A program made the position numbers and the translations under genes. The notes beneath the pieces are model-generated. The model saw only the letters and a program-made list of their open reading frames with translations, did not search any database and had not been told where the DNA came from. This document shows positions 1 through 7,007 of a stretch of 7,780 nt of DNA, piece after piece (position 1 is the stretch's first letter; each line of letters starts with the position of its first letter). Origin of the DNA: Chloroflexota bacterium (GTDB lineage Bacteria; Chloroflexota; Anaerolineae; Anaerolineales; Villigracilaceae). Location: positions 1 to 7,780 of the forward strand of contig JAJYOH010000271.1 of the NCBI GenBank assembly GCA_021796315.1. The letters run 5' to 3'.

Positions 1-32
1 TGGTGGTCTTTTTCTTCACCCACTTCTTTAAT

Positions 33-36
33 GGAG
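33..36 (+). promoter_or_regulatory. Shine-Dalgarno of the Ca2+-ATPase
   Basis: GGAG ends 6 nt before the ATG at 43. It overlaps the upstream in-frame ATG at 31, so it can only serve the downstream start, and it decides between the two candidates. Confidence 0.65.
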
Positions 37-42
37 ACTTCA

Positions 43-2967
43 ATGTCGACTGAACTAAAAATAGGAAATGTTGGAAGCATAGAGCAAAAAGACTGGCATG
101 CACTGGGAACGGAGGATGTTCTGCGCGATCTCGAGGTGCATGAAGATGGGCTGACATCCGCAGAGGCCGCACAACGTTTGCATCGTTACGGTCATAACCA
201 ATTACATGAAGCGCCGCGTCCGGGATGGCTGGCGACGCTTTGGGAGCAATTAAATAGTTTTGTCGTGATCCTGCTGATCGTAGCGTCGGTCATTTCGGCC
301 TTACTGGGCGAATGGGTGGACGCTTCAGCTATTTTATCAATCGTTGTTTTGAACACCATATTGGGAATCGTCCAAGAGCGGCGCGCCGAGGAAGCCCTGG
401 CTGCGTTGAAACGACTGGCTGCGCCTGATGCACAGGTTTTACGCGATGGCCATCGCGAAACTGTCTCTTCACGCAACCTGGTGCCGGGCGATATTGTTTT
501 TCTGGAGGCCGGTAATTATGTTCCCGCAGATTTGCGCCTGCTGGAAGCCGTCAATTTGCGGATCGAAGAGGCCTCGCTCACAGGTGAGTCCCTGCCGGTG
601 CAGAAGAACGCCGCCACGGTCCTGGGAAGAAACGTTCCGCTCGGCGACCGTAAGAACACCGCATTTATGGGCACTTTGGTCTCGTACGGACGCGGACACG
701 GAGTCGTCACCAGCACCGGGATGCATACCCAATTAGGTTTGATCGCCCGCATGTTGCAAAATGTTGAGTCGGAAGAGACGCCTTTACAGCGCCGCCTCGA
801 TCAATTGGGACAAACACTCAGTATCGGCGCTTTAGCTTTAGTGGCAATTGTGTTCGTTGTGGCCTTGATCAATTACACAAACATCGGCAATCTTTTTATA
901 AATCCCCTCTCGTATGCAAAAGAAAATCTAAAAGAAATAACGGATGTGTTCATTATCGCCATCAGCCTCGCCATCGCAGCGGTGCCAGAAGGATTGCCCG
1001 CTGTCGTGACGATCAGCCTCGCGCTGGGAATGCGTGAGATGATCCGCCGCCACGCACTGATCCGTAAGCTGGCTTCCGTTGAAACGCTTGGGTCGGCCAC
1101 CGTGATTTGTTCCGATAAAACCGGCACATTGACCCAGAATGAAATGACGGTCACACGCTTGTGGTCTGACGGAAAAATGATCGAAGTGACCGGCGCCGGA
1201 TACGTCCCGCAGGGCGAATTCAAGATAAAACAAAAACTGGTTGACATCGCCGATTATCCCGGCGCATTGACGGCGCTTTGGCTGGGTGTGTTAAATAACG
1301 ATGCAGACCTGGAAATCACCGGCGCAAGCGACATGGGACAAACCTATCGAGTGGTTGGCGACCCAACCGAAGGGGCTTTGATCGTTGCGGCAGCCAAGGC
1401 TGGCATCTTTCACGTTGACATCAACAAAGCCTATCCGCGCGAAAATGAAATTCCGTTCGATGCAGAACGCAAACGCATGATTACCGTCCACGATGTGCGG
1501 CATCCAAACCCTGGTGACGCTTCGCCTTTTTATGATAAAAAAATCCGCAACTGGGACGTGATTGCCGTCAAAGGCGCTCCAGATGTGGTGCTAAATTTAT
1601 GCACGCGCTATCAAACCCTGAATGATGTATCCAAACCGCTGACAACCAGAAAGCGCAACGAGATCATCGCCGCCATCGATACCATGTCGGAAGATGCTTT
1701 ACGAGTACTGGGGCTGGCTTATCGACTTGAACGGGATGTTCCTGACGATCCAAATAAAATAGTCACGGAAAAACTTGAAAAGGACCTGGTCTTCGTCGGT
1801 TTGGTCGGCATGATCGACCCGGCACGCGAGGAAGTCAAACCAGCTCTGGAACGGGCTCGACGGGCCGGTATTCGCACGATCATGATCACTGGCGATTATC
1901 CCAACACCGCGCGCGCCATTGCCGATGAGATCGGCTTGCTCAAACGCGGACGCAAAGTCGCCACCGGTGCGGACCTGGACGCGATGAGCGATAAAAAATT
2001 ATTCCGCGAGATCGAGAAGACAGATGTCTTTGCCCGCGTTTCGCCGGAACATAAAATGCGCATCGTGAACGCCCTGCAGGCCAATAATGAAATCGTGGCA
2101 ATGACTGGCGATGGCGTCAACGATGCGCCCGCCATCAAACGCTCCGACATCGGCGTGGCGATGGGCATCACCGGCACAGATGTCGCCAAAGAGACCGCCG
2201 ATATGGTGCTGACCGACGACAACTATGCCAGTATCGTGGCGGCGGTCGAGCAGGGACGCATCATTTATTCCAACATCCGCAAATTCGTTTTCTTCCTGCT
2301 TTCATCCAATGTGGCTGAGATCATGGTTATCTTTCTCGCCACACTGGCCGGACTGCCCGCGCCATTGACCGCCATTCAACTTCTATGGCTCAACCTCATC
2401 ACCGATGGCGCGCCCGCATTGGCATTGGCCATGGAAAGAGGCGACCCGGATATTATGTTGCACAAGCCGCGCGCCAAGAATGAACCGATCATTAATCGAA
2501 TCATGGGCGTGGGCATCACGATCCAAACAATAGCGCAAACCAGCGCAGTCTTAATGGCCTTCGGACTCGGATTGATCTGGCATCTTGAAGCGGGCGCACT
2601 TGTGCCACAAGGCATGAACCCCGTTTTATATTTACTCCATCACGATTGGCGCGGCGTGGATATTCAGGCCGCGGAAACAATGGCCTTCGTCACCCTCTCG
2701 CTGTGCGAACTCTTCCGCGCTTACACCGTCCGCTCGGAGCGCGCATCAATTTTTCAGATCGGGATTTTCTCCAACAAATACATGCAGTACGCGGTTGGCC
2801 TTTCGATTGCGTTGCTTTTGATCGTCTGCGGCGTCCCGTTCCTGCAACCGATCTTCAACACACACTTCCTGTCATTCACCGAGTGGAGTGCAGTACTTGG
2901 ACTGTCCTTGATCCCCGCTGTTTCCGAAGAGATCACCAAGTTCTTTTTACGAAGACAAAAAGAATGA
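43..2967 (+). CDS. P-type Ca2+-transporting ATPase, SERCA-like (P2A)
   Basis: Integral-membrane pump that uses ATP to export Ca2+ from the cytoplasm. I chose the ATG at 43 because GGAG (33-36) lies 6 nt before it; an in-frame ATG at 31 has no such signal. This gives 974 aa, normal for the family (numbering from 43). Order: N-terminal cation-ATPase domain (about 15-60), M1-M2 (about 68-110), actuator loop with TGES (180-183), M3-M4 (about 258-330) with PEGLP (315-319), phosphorylation motif DKTGT with Asp358, KGAP (510-513) in the nucleotide-binding domain, TGDGVNDAP (688-696), then M5-M10. Ligands matching SERCA sites I and II are visible: Glu316, Asn756, Glu759, Asn784, Thr787, Asp788 and Glu889. 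Ca2+ specificity is inferred from these. It appears to be monocistronic, since a convergent gene follows. Bases 1-42 show no clear promoter. Confidence 0.93.
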   Translation: MSTELKIGNVGSIEQKDWHALGTEDVLRDLEVHEDGLTSAEAAQRLHRYGHNQLHEAPRPGWLATLWEQLNSFVVILLIVASVISALLGEWVDASAILSIVVLNTILGIVQERRAEEALAALKRLAAPDAQVLRDGHRETVSSRNLVPGDIVFLEAGNYVPADLRLLEAVNLRIEEASLTGESLPVQKNAATVLGRNVPLGDRKNTAFMGTLVSYGRGHGVVTSTGMHTQLGLIARMLQNVESEETPLQRRLDQLGQTLSIGALALVAIVFVVALINYTNIGNLFINPLSYAKENLKEITDVFIIAISLAIAAVPEGLPAVVTISLALGMREMIRRHALIRKLASVETLGSATVICSDKTGTLTQNEMTVTRLWSDGKMIEVTGAGYVPQGEFKIKQKLVDIADYPGALTALWLGVLNNDADLEITGASDMGQTYRVVGDPTEGALIVAAAKAGIFHVDINKAYPRENEIPFDAERKRMITVHDVRHPNPGDASPFYDKKIRNWDVIAVKGAPDVVLNLCTRYQTLNDVSKPLTTRKRNEIIAAIDTMSEDALRVLGLAYRLERDVPDDPNKIVTEKLEKDLVFVGLVGMIDPAREEVKPALERARRAGIRTIMITGDYPNTARAIADEIGLLKRGRKVATGADLDAMSDKKLFREIEKTDVFARVSPEHKMRIVNALQANNEIVAMTGDGVNDAPAIKRSDIGVAMGITGTDVAKETADMVLTDDNYASIVAAVEQGRIIYSNIRKFVFFLLSSNVAEIMVIFLATLAGLPAPLTAIQLLWLNLITDGAPALALAMERGDPDIMLHKPRAKNEPIINRIMGVGITIQTIAQTSAVLMAFGLGLIWHLEAGALVPQGMNPVLYLLHHDWRGVDIQAAETMAFVTLSLCELFRAYTVRSERASIFQIGIFSNKYMQYAVGLSIALLLIVCGVPFLQPIFNTHFLSFTEWSAVLGLSLIPAVSEEITKFFLRRQKE

Positions 2968-2981
2968 ACTCGAAAGTAATC

Positions 2982-3021
2982 AATTACAGATCACGTAATA
3001 CGCATTACGTGATCCGTAATT
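2982..3021. terminator. Hairpin between convergent genes, possible bidirectional terminator
   Basis: The arms 2989-2999 (GATCACGTAAT) and 3004-3014 are perfect 11-bp reverse complements around a 4-nt loop. After one mismatch (2988/3015) the stem continues for 6 bp (AATTAC 2982-2987 with GTAATT 3016-3021). It begins 14 nt after the ATPase stop and contains the RNase HII stop codon (3005-3007). The position suits a terminator shared by both converging transcripts. However, the T-tracts on either side are weak (TTCTTTAA on plus, ATTACTTT on minus), so an intergenic palindromic repeat or a protein-binding palindrome is possible. Confidence 0.5.
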
Positions 3022-3634
3022 CTTTAACGACAAATGTTTTTCGATGCACGGATGAATATCCCAGCCGCTTCAACGCCAGACGGTGGAACTGCGTGCCGTA
3101 CCCTTTATGTTTTCCAAGCTGATAGCCGGGATGCTGCGCATCCAGGTCGCGCATCAAAGCGTCACGCGCCGTCTTCGCCAACACGGACGCGCAGGCGATG
3201 CTCAAACAGCGCGCATCACCTTTAACGATGGCGGTCTGTGAAATATCCAGTTCGGGGAGTTCGAGTCGAAAATCGGTGAGCAAATAATCGGGAAATAAAG
3301 ATAACGTTTCGAGCGCGCGCAACGCAGCCAGGCGAGTGGCCGATACAATGCCAAGCGAATCGATTTCATCTGCGGAGGAAAATCCAACCGCGTGAAGCGG
3401 CGCAATTTCCTTGATGCGCGCGGAAGCAGTATCACGCGCCAGCGGAGTCATCTGCTTGGAATCGCGCACCCGGCTCAAGGTCGAGAGAAGATGCGGATCA
3501 TTCGGCAAACTGACAGCGCCAACGGCAACCGGCCCGGCCAACGCGCCGCGTCCGGCCTCATCCAATCCAACAATAGTTTGAAGTCCGCTCTGCCAGAGAT
3601 TTTTTTCAAACGAAAGATCAGGGTCGGTCCACAT
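3005..3634 (-). CDS. rnhB: Ribonuclease HII
   Basis: Cytoplasmic endonuclease that cuts the RNA strand of RNA-DNA hybrids and removes single ribonucleotides misincorporated in DNA. I prefer the ATG at 3634 (209 aa) because GGGGA lies 7 nt upstream; in-frame ATGs at 3655 and 3661 would add 7 or 9 residues. Catalytic acidic residues (numbering from 3634): Asp25 and Glu26 in the family signature DEAGRG, Asp121 in LLTD and Asp140 in KGD. SIACASVLAK follows, then HPGYQLGKHKGYGT and the C-terminal HRKTF, all typical of the type 2 family. The Gly-Arg-Gly motif and the length separate it from RNase HIII. The start overlaps the end of the upstream glycosyltransferase by 17 nt, which suggests translational coupling. 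The last codons lie within the intergenic hairpin. Confidence 0.95.
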   Translation of the reverse strand: MWTDPDLSFEKNLWQSGLQTIVGLDEAGRGALAGPVAVGAVSLPNDPHLLSTLSRVRDSKQMTPLARDTASARIKEIAPLHAVGFSSADEIDSLGIVSATRLAALRALETLSLFPDYLLTDFRLELPELDISQTAIVKGDARCLSIACASVLAKTARDALMRDLDAQHPGYQLGKHKGYGTQFHRLALKRLGYSSVHRKTFVVKELRIT

Positions 3635-4370
3635 CGTATCGTCCCCGCCACGCATTGACATGGATGCGGAAGATGTCGCCGATCATGCGCATGGCATCCT
3701 GCAAGGCATTGACTTTACTTTCGGAGCGATAATACCAGTGAATGGGGATTTCGGTCACACGATACTTGTGACGTTTAGCGAGAAAAAGCAGTTCGATATC
3801 GAAAGACCAGCCGAATAAAGTTTGATGATTGAAAAGATCCTCGGCGGCCTGGGCGCGAAAACATTTGAAGCCGCATTGCGTATCTTCCAGCCCCGGCAGG
3901 ATCAATGTACGGATGATCAGATTGATCCCGCGCCCACCGAGGTGACGATAGAATGGCTCGCCGATACGTTGTGCGCCTTTCGCTTCACGCGAGGCAATCG
4001 CAACATCAAAGTCGCCGAGCGCGGGCGGCAGAAATTTGTTGATCTCGTCCACCGGCATCGAGAGGTCGGCGTCACACATCAAACGATATTCACCGCGCGC
4101 CTCGAACATGCCGCGATGTATTGCCAATCCTTTCCCACGGCCTTCTTCATGGATCACGCGCAGGCGTGAATGTTGACGCGCATATTCCTGTGCGATTTCA
4201 AAAGTCCGGTCGGCGCTGCCATTTTCAATGACAAGGACCTCAGATTCGTAGGATTGCTGTCCAAGAAACACAAAGACCTGCTCCAGGGTCTGGGGCAGGC
4301 GGGTTTCTTCATTATGGGCTGGAATGATTATGGATAAAAGCGGAAGAGACAAGGTATTAACGATTAGCAA
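3618..4370 (-). CDS. GT2 glycosyltransferase, dolichyl-phosphate glucosyltransferase (ALG5)-like
   Basis: Predicted inverting GT-A transferase that moves a sugar from a nucleotide sugar to an acceptor, probably a polyprenyl phosphate on the cytoplasmic membrane face. At 250 aa it is a single catalytic domain. IIPAHNEE (15-22) opens the Rossmann-like fold, VLVIENGSADRT (46-57) follows, and the DAD motif (100-102) should bind the metal and nucleotide sugar. EDTQCGFKCF (162-171), GWSFDIELL (187-195) and the EIPIHW region (207-212) match the ALG5/DPM1-like branch. No C-terminal membrane helices are visible, unlike GtrB-type enzymes. The start is uncertain: TTG at 4370 overlaps the upstream gene by 14 nt, while TTG at 4352 lies just after that gene's stop. 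Neither has a good ribosome-binding site, so initiation is probably coupled. Donor and acceptor cannot be read from sequence. Confidence 0.85.
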   Translation of the reverse strand: MLIVNTLSLPLLSIIIPAHNEETRLPQTLEQVFVFLGQQSYESEVLVIENGSADRTFEIAQEYARQHSRLRVIHEEGRGKGLAIHRGMFEARGEYRLMCDADLSMPVDEINKFLPPALGDFDVAIASREAKGAQRIGEPFYRHLGGRGINLIIRTLILPGLEDTQCGFKCFRAQAAEDLFNHQTLFGWSFDIELLFLAKRHKYRVTEIPIHWYYRSESKVNALQDAMRMIGDIFRIHVNAWRGRYDVDRP

Positions 4371-5298
4371 AGATGATTAAATAACCAAAGCCGATAATAA
4401 CACAACACTCGATCGCGAACATTACTCCAAGGAAGGCCCATTGCAGCATGTTCATGCCGCGTCGTGCAGGACTGGGTGCGGGCCGCGCCTGCGCCTGGCT
4501 GGTTTCAAGCTGACCGCCTGGCGGGGCAAAGGCCTGCGCCGGAGCATCTTCAAAGGCAAAGCCAAGGTCATTCGGATTCAAAGGAGTTGCTTCTTCAGAT
4601 GCGCGGAAGATAGCCTGCGCACGCGAAGCCGCCGGTTGAGCAGCTTCTGCCGCTGCTTGCGGAGGCGGAACGGGCGCTTGCGGCGTTTGTTGCGGCGCCG
4701 ACTTCGGGCGTGGATTGACGATGCGGTCAGCCAGATCGTGGATGAACTCTGTTTGCAAAACCGGGCGGGCTTGCAGAAGAGAGCCGGCGAATTGTTTAAC
4801 CGCATCGCTCATCACCACGCGCACCGCGGGCCGCATCGAGTCGATGTGCATGGCCGGGCTGGACGCCATCAACACCGGTTCGATCGGGTTCGGCAAATTA
4901 ACACCCTGACGCTCGATGTAAACCTGCAAGGCCTTTGCCAAGCGGGCCGCGCGGCTCATTAAATTTATGGGGGCGGGAGTTCCACGTCCATTATCGACCG
5001 TGTTCCACTGATCGCCTTTGGCTTCGTAGAAACCGCTCAACGGTGTGACGTAAATAATGTACACGCCGGGCGGCCCGATCAAAATGATCGGCTCGGTGAT
5101 CTCAATACCGGGCAGGGTGAAATTGCGGATGAGGACAAAACCCTTTTCGAGGGCGCGGTCAAGTTGAGTGATGATGAGTTTCTGGGCTTCCAACTCGGGA
5201 TACCACGAGAAACCATACTTCAATGTGCCTTGGATACGCTCGACCAGGCCAATCTCGCCTTTGTCGTTTTGCAGGGGGGTCTTGTCAATGACTTTCAT
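4357..5298 (-). CDS. Membrane-anchored NERD-like protein with substituted catalytic positions
   Basis: 313 aa in three parts. Residues about 14-195 resemble a nuclease-related (NERD) domain: GEIG near the start, a VLIRNFTLPGIEI strand, IILIGPPGVYIIYV, then SGF and a conserved-looking W98, followed by helices and a VLMASSP strand. Residues about 198-280 are a Pro/Ala/Gln-rich, probably disordered linker. Residues about 286-310 are one hydrophobic helix ending three residues from the C-terminus, suggesting a tail anchor with the domain in the cytoplasm. In NERD families the core is usually EID...IEVK; here it reads EIT (66-68) and IYVT (82-85), so Asp, Glu and Lys are replaced by Thr68, Tyr83 and Thr85. 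Nuclease activity is therefore doubtful and a binding or scaffold role is more likely. The family call is from memory of the fold pattern. A weak GGA lies 7 nt before the ATG. It overlaps the glycosyltransferase downstream and starts 35 nt after the small gene upstream. Confidence 0.7.
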   Translation of the reverse strand: MKVIDKTPLQNDKGEIGLVERIQGTLKYGFSWYPELEAQKLIITQLDRALEKGFVLIRNFTLPGIEITEPIILIGPPGVYIIYVTPLSGFYEAKGDQWNTVDNGRGTPAPINLMSRAARLAKALQVYIERQGVNLPNPIEPVLMASSPAMHIDSMRPAVRVVMSDAVKQFAGSLLQARPVLQTEFIHDLADRIVNPRPKSAPQQTPQAPVPPPQAAAEAAQPAASRAQAIFRASEEATPLNPNDLGFAFEDAPAQAFAPPGGQLETSQAQARPAPSPARRGMNMLQWAFLGVMFAIECCVIIGFGYLIIFANR

Positions 5299-5333
5299 AA
5301 CGGAGTCCGGTTTGGGTCCAGATGGACGCGAAG

Positions 5334-5633
5334 CTAAAAGGCGGGCACACCTTCGAGTTCATCGTGGTCGACATCGGCGCGGGTCGCGACGATTTGTTTA
5401 TCATCCTTGCCCAGCGCCTGGATGGATTTGCCAATTTCAAACGTGCTTGCTACAAATTCCTTGCGCTGGCCGGTCACAAAACGTTTGCCTTTTTTCAAAC
5501 GTTCGAGCAGGGTCTTGCGGTCCAACAGAACACGGTCAGAAAATGTTGCGCCGCGCCGCTCATAAGCGCGCACCACATCGATCTTACCGCTTTTATAACG
5601 AACTGCTTCAATTACTCCATCAAATTTTTGCAT
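5334..5633 (-). CDS. Small hypothetical protein, 99 aa
   Basis: I do not recognise this family. The ATG at 5633 is preceded by AGAGGG 3 nt upstream, a usable though close ribosome-binding site. The frame stays open further upstream, but that part runs through the hairpin and the tRNA gene and is not credible coding. The protein is soluble-looking, with no signal peptide or membrane helix. It begins MQKFDGVIEAVRY, has a basic middle (YERRGATFSDR, then LLERLKKGKRFVTGQRK, about 43-58) and an acidic end (RADVDHDELEG). The alternating hydrophobic N-terminus looks like beta strands, and the Lys/Arg-rich middle could bind nucleic acid, but this is only inference. It is the first gene of the minus-strand cluster, 35 nt ahead of the NERD-like gene. 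A TAAAAT box (5648-5653) just upstream could act as a -10, without a clear -35. Confidence 0.75.
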   Translation of the reverse strand: MQKFDGVIEAVRYKSGKIDVVRAYERRGATFSDRVLLDRKTLLERLKKGKRFVTGQRKEFVASTFEIGKSIQALGKDDKQIVATRADVDHDELEGVPAF

Positions 5634-5660
5634 AAGCCCTCTGTTCCATTTTAGCATAAA

Positions 5661-5683
5661 GCCGCCGGGGAAATCCCAGCGGC
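5661..5683 (-). terminator. Hairpin downstream of tRNA-Pro
   Basis: Read on the minus strand, GCCGCTGGG and CCCGGCGGC form a 9-bp GC-rich stem with one G-T pair and a 5-nt loop, followed by TTTATGCTAAAA. It begins 9 nt after the tRNA 3' end. The stem is strong but the T-run is only three bases, so it may terminate only partly, letting some transcripts continue into the small gene at 5633. It could also help 3' processing of the tRNA. Confidence 0.55.
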
Positions 5684-5692
5684 AATCATGTG

Positions 5693-5766
5693 TCGGGGTG
5701 GGCGGATTCGAACCGCCGACCTCTTGCTCCCAAAGCAAGCGCGCTAGCCAGCTGTGCTACACCCCG
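5693..5766 (-). tRNA. tRNA-Pro (anticodon UGG)
   Basis: A complete 74-nt cloverleaf without an encoded CCA. Acceptor arms CGGGGTG (5760-5766) and CACCCCG (5694-5700) pair over 7 bp, with discriminator A at 5693. The anticodon arm is CTTGC-TTTGGGA-GCAAG (5723-5739), giving anticodon TGG at 5730-5732, which reads proline CCN codons. The T-arm is GGCGG-TTCGAAT-CCGCC (5701-5717) with the invariant TTC. The bases after the discriminator are CAC, so CCA must be added by nucleotidyltransferase. It has its own promoter and a downstream hairpin. Confidence 0.96.
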
Positions 5767-5776
5767 TAGCGGGACG

Positions 5777-5806
5777 AGTATAATGCGAAGGATTACGAAC
5801 CGTCAA
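5777..5806 (-). promoter_or_regulatory. Promoter of tRNA-Pro
   Basis: On the minus strand, TTGACG (5801-5806) is a near-consensus -35. It is separated by 18 nt from TATACT (5777-5782), or by 17 nt from TTATAC (5778-5783), either being a good -10. The predicted start near 5770 is a few bases before the tRNA 5' end at 5766. The same transcript may feed the minus-strand gene cluster if the hairpin at 5661-5683 is leaky. Confidence 0.8.
5779..5784 (+). promoter_or_regulatory. Candidate -10 for the esterase gene, overlapping the tRNA promoter
   Basis: A perfect TATAAT on the plus strand overlaps the minus-strand -10. The expected -35 position (5756-5761, GCTACA) matches consensus at only three of six bases and lies inside the tRNA gene. 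Transcription would begin near 5791, leaving a leader of about 29 nt that contains AGGA before the ATG at 5820. Confidence 0.5.
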
Positions 5807-5819
5807 GCACAGGACTTCA

Positions 5820-6689
5820 ATGACTCATCTTCGCATCATCTTTATTCTTTCGCTTCTTTTTGGACTTTCGGCCTGCTCGCCATCAATCCAACCGACTCCA
5901 ACGCCGACAATTCTTCCGCCAACTTTCACCGCCACGGCTTCTCCAACTCCCACGCCCATTCCCACTGCCACACCGTTGACTTGTCTTAGTCAGCCCGGTC
6001 GCGTGGACAGTGGTTCGATCGACACAACCAAGCCTCCACAACTATTTCTAATCTATCTCCCGCCCTGTTACGATATCCAGACTGCTCAGCGTTATCCCGT
6101 CCTCTATCTTCTTCACGGACAAACTTACATTGACGATCAGTGGGTTCGTCTCGGCGCGGTCACCGCGGCGGATAATTTAATCCTGTCTGGAAAATCCAAA
6201 CCGTTCATCATCGTTTTTCCCGACGACCGTTACTGGAATCTGGATGCGGGTCCCGGTTTTGGAGATCGCGTGATCAATGATGTGATCCCTTATGTTGACG
6301 CGCATTATCGTACCCTCACCGATCGCGCTCACCGCGCCCTGGGCGGACTCTCGCGCGGCGGCGGCTGGACAGTGCGTCTGGGACTGGAACATTACAAACT
6401 ATTCGGTGAGCTGGGCATGCATTCCCCCGCCATCTTCACTGAAGATGCACCGTATCTTGAAGATTGGATCAAGGCCGTTCCCCTGGATCAATTTCCGCGA
6501 ATTTGGATCGATGCCGGAGATCAGGATAAAGAACTTGGTTCGATCACACAGTTTGAAAGCCTGCTCAGTGATTACGAAGTTCCGCACGAATGGCACATGT
6601 ACAACGGCGACCACAGCGAGGTCTATTGGCACGCCCACGTCGCTGAATATATTAAGTGGTATGCCGATGGCTGGACGAATAATCCATAA
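5820..6689 (+). CDS. Lipoprotein esterase, esterase D / alpha-beta hydrolase family
   Basis: Predicted membrane-anchored extracytoplasmic carboxylesterase, 289 aa. AGGA lies 7 nt before the ATG. Residues 1-18 are a lipoprotein signal with lipobox LSAC, so Cys19 would be lipidated. Residues about 20-55 are a Pro/Thr-rich spacer (repeats of PTPTP type), typical of surface lipoproteins. The hydrolase domain follows: YPVLYLLHG (92-100) with the oxyanion region, IIVFPDD (130-136), nucleophile Ser178 in GLSRGG (a G-x-S-x-G elbow), acid in IDAGDQD (230-236, probably Asp236) and His265 in NGDHSEVYW. This arrangement resembles PF00756 members such as enterochelin and feruloyl esterases and S-formylglutathione hydrolase. 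The substrate cannot be inferred; an exported location suggests polymer, ester or siderophore substrates. It stands alone, divergent from tRNA-Pro. Confidence 0.88.
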   Translation: MTHLRIIFILSLLFGLSACSPSIQPTPTPTILPPTFTATASPTPTPIPTATPLTCLSQPGRVDSGSIDTTKPPQLFLIYLPPCYDIQTAQRYPVLYLLHGQTYIDDQWVRLGAVTAADNLILSGKSKPFIIVFPDDRYWNLDAGPGFGDRVINDVIPYVDAHYRTLTDRAHRALGGLSRGGGWTVRLGLEHYKLFGELGMHSPAIFTEDAPYLEDWIKAVPLDQFPRIWIDAGDQDKELGSITQFESLLSDYEVPHEWHMYNGDHSEVYWHAHVAEYIKWYADGWTNNP

Positions 6690-6700
6690 CTGGATTACGT

Positions 6701-6706
6701 TATAAT
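6701..6706 (+). promoter_or_regulatory. Candidate -10 of gatC, predicted leaderless transcript
   Basis: A perfect TATAAT ends 6 nt before the gatC ATG at 6713, so transcription would begin at or next to the start codon. No -35 is visible at 16-18 nt spacing, and no Shine-Dalgarno exists in the 6 nt available. The element begins 11 nt after the esterase stop codon. Confidence 0.6.
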
Positions 6707-6712
6707 CTCGAC

Positions 6713-7000
6713 ATGTCCCTCACAAAAGAAGAAGTCGAACATATTGCGAAATTGGCGCGCCTTGAATTGAGCGACGAGCAGAAAGAGCTTTATCGCAGTC
6801 AGCTCTCGAATATTTTGGATTACATTGCCAAGCTCAACGAATTGGACACAAAAGATGTTCCGCCGACTTTTGGCGGCGGGCTTGACCGAATGCCTTTGCG
6901 CGCCGATGAAGTTCATCCGAGTCTGTCAACAGACGCGCTTCTCAAAAACGCTCCGCAAACGGAAGATGATCAATTCAAAATTCCGCCGGTGTTCGAATAA
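6713..7000 (+). CDS. gatC: Asp/Glu-tRNA amidotransferase subunit C
   Basis: Small subunit of the GatCAB amidotransferase, which amidates Glu-tRNA(Gln) and/or Asp-tRNA(Asn) in bacteria lacking the matching synthetases. GatC wraps around GatA and stabilises the GatA-GatB interface. At 95 aa the length is typical. Family features: the N-terminal helix MSLTKEEVEHIAKLARLEL (1-19), QLSNILDYIAKLNELDT (30-46), VPPTF (49-53), the RADEV segment (63-67), LLKNAP (76-81) and the C-terminal F-x-IPPVFE end. There is no ribosome-binding site; a consensus -10 lies immediately upstream. gatA follows after a 92-nt gap filled mostly by a palindromic repeat. Confidence 0.95.
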   Translation: MSLTKEEVEHIAKLARLELSDEQKELYRSQLSNILDYIAKLNELDTKDVPPTFGGGLDRMPLRADEVHPSLSTDALLKNAPQTEDDQFKIPPVFE

Positions 7001-7007
7001 AAGAAAC

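Noticed and set aside
2646..3122. Open frame of 158 codons on the plus strand running past the ATPase stop
   Set aside because: It overlaps the ATPase in another frame and then runs antisense to RNase HII. It has no ribosome-binding site and no recognisable protein.
3822..4169. Open frame of 115 codons antisense to the glycosyltransferase
   Set aside because: The opposite strand encodes a clear GT2 domain through this span; the plus-strand frame shows no motif or start signal.
4441..4962. Open frame of 173 codons on the plus strand
   Set aside because: It is antisense to the Pro/Ala-rich linker of the NERD-like gene. The Arg-rich composition (strings of RR and LRRR) is the typical shadow of GC-rich Ala/Pro/Gln codons.
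5634..5738. In-frame N-terminal extension of the small gene, starting with an ATG at 5738
   Set aside because: It would be translated from the tRNA-Pro T-arm and the hairpin. The apparent peptide (EVGGSNPP) is the usual translation artefact of a tRNA 3' half, and the ATG at 5633 has a ribosome-binding site.
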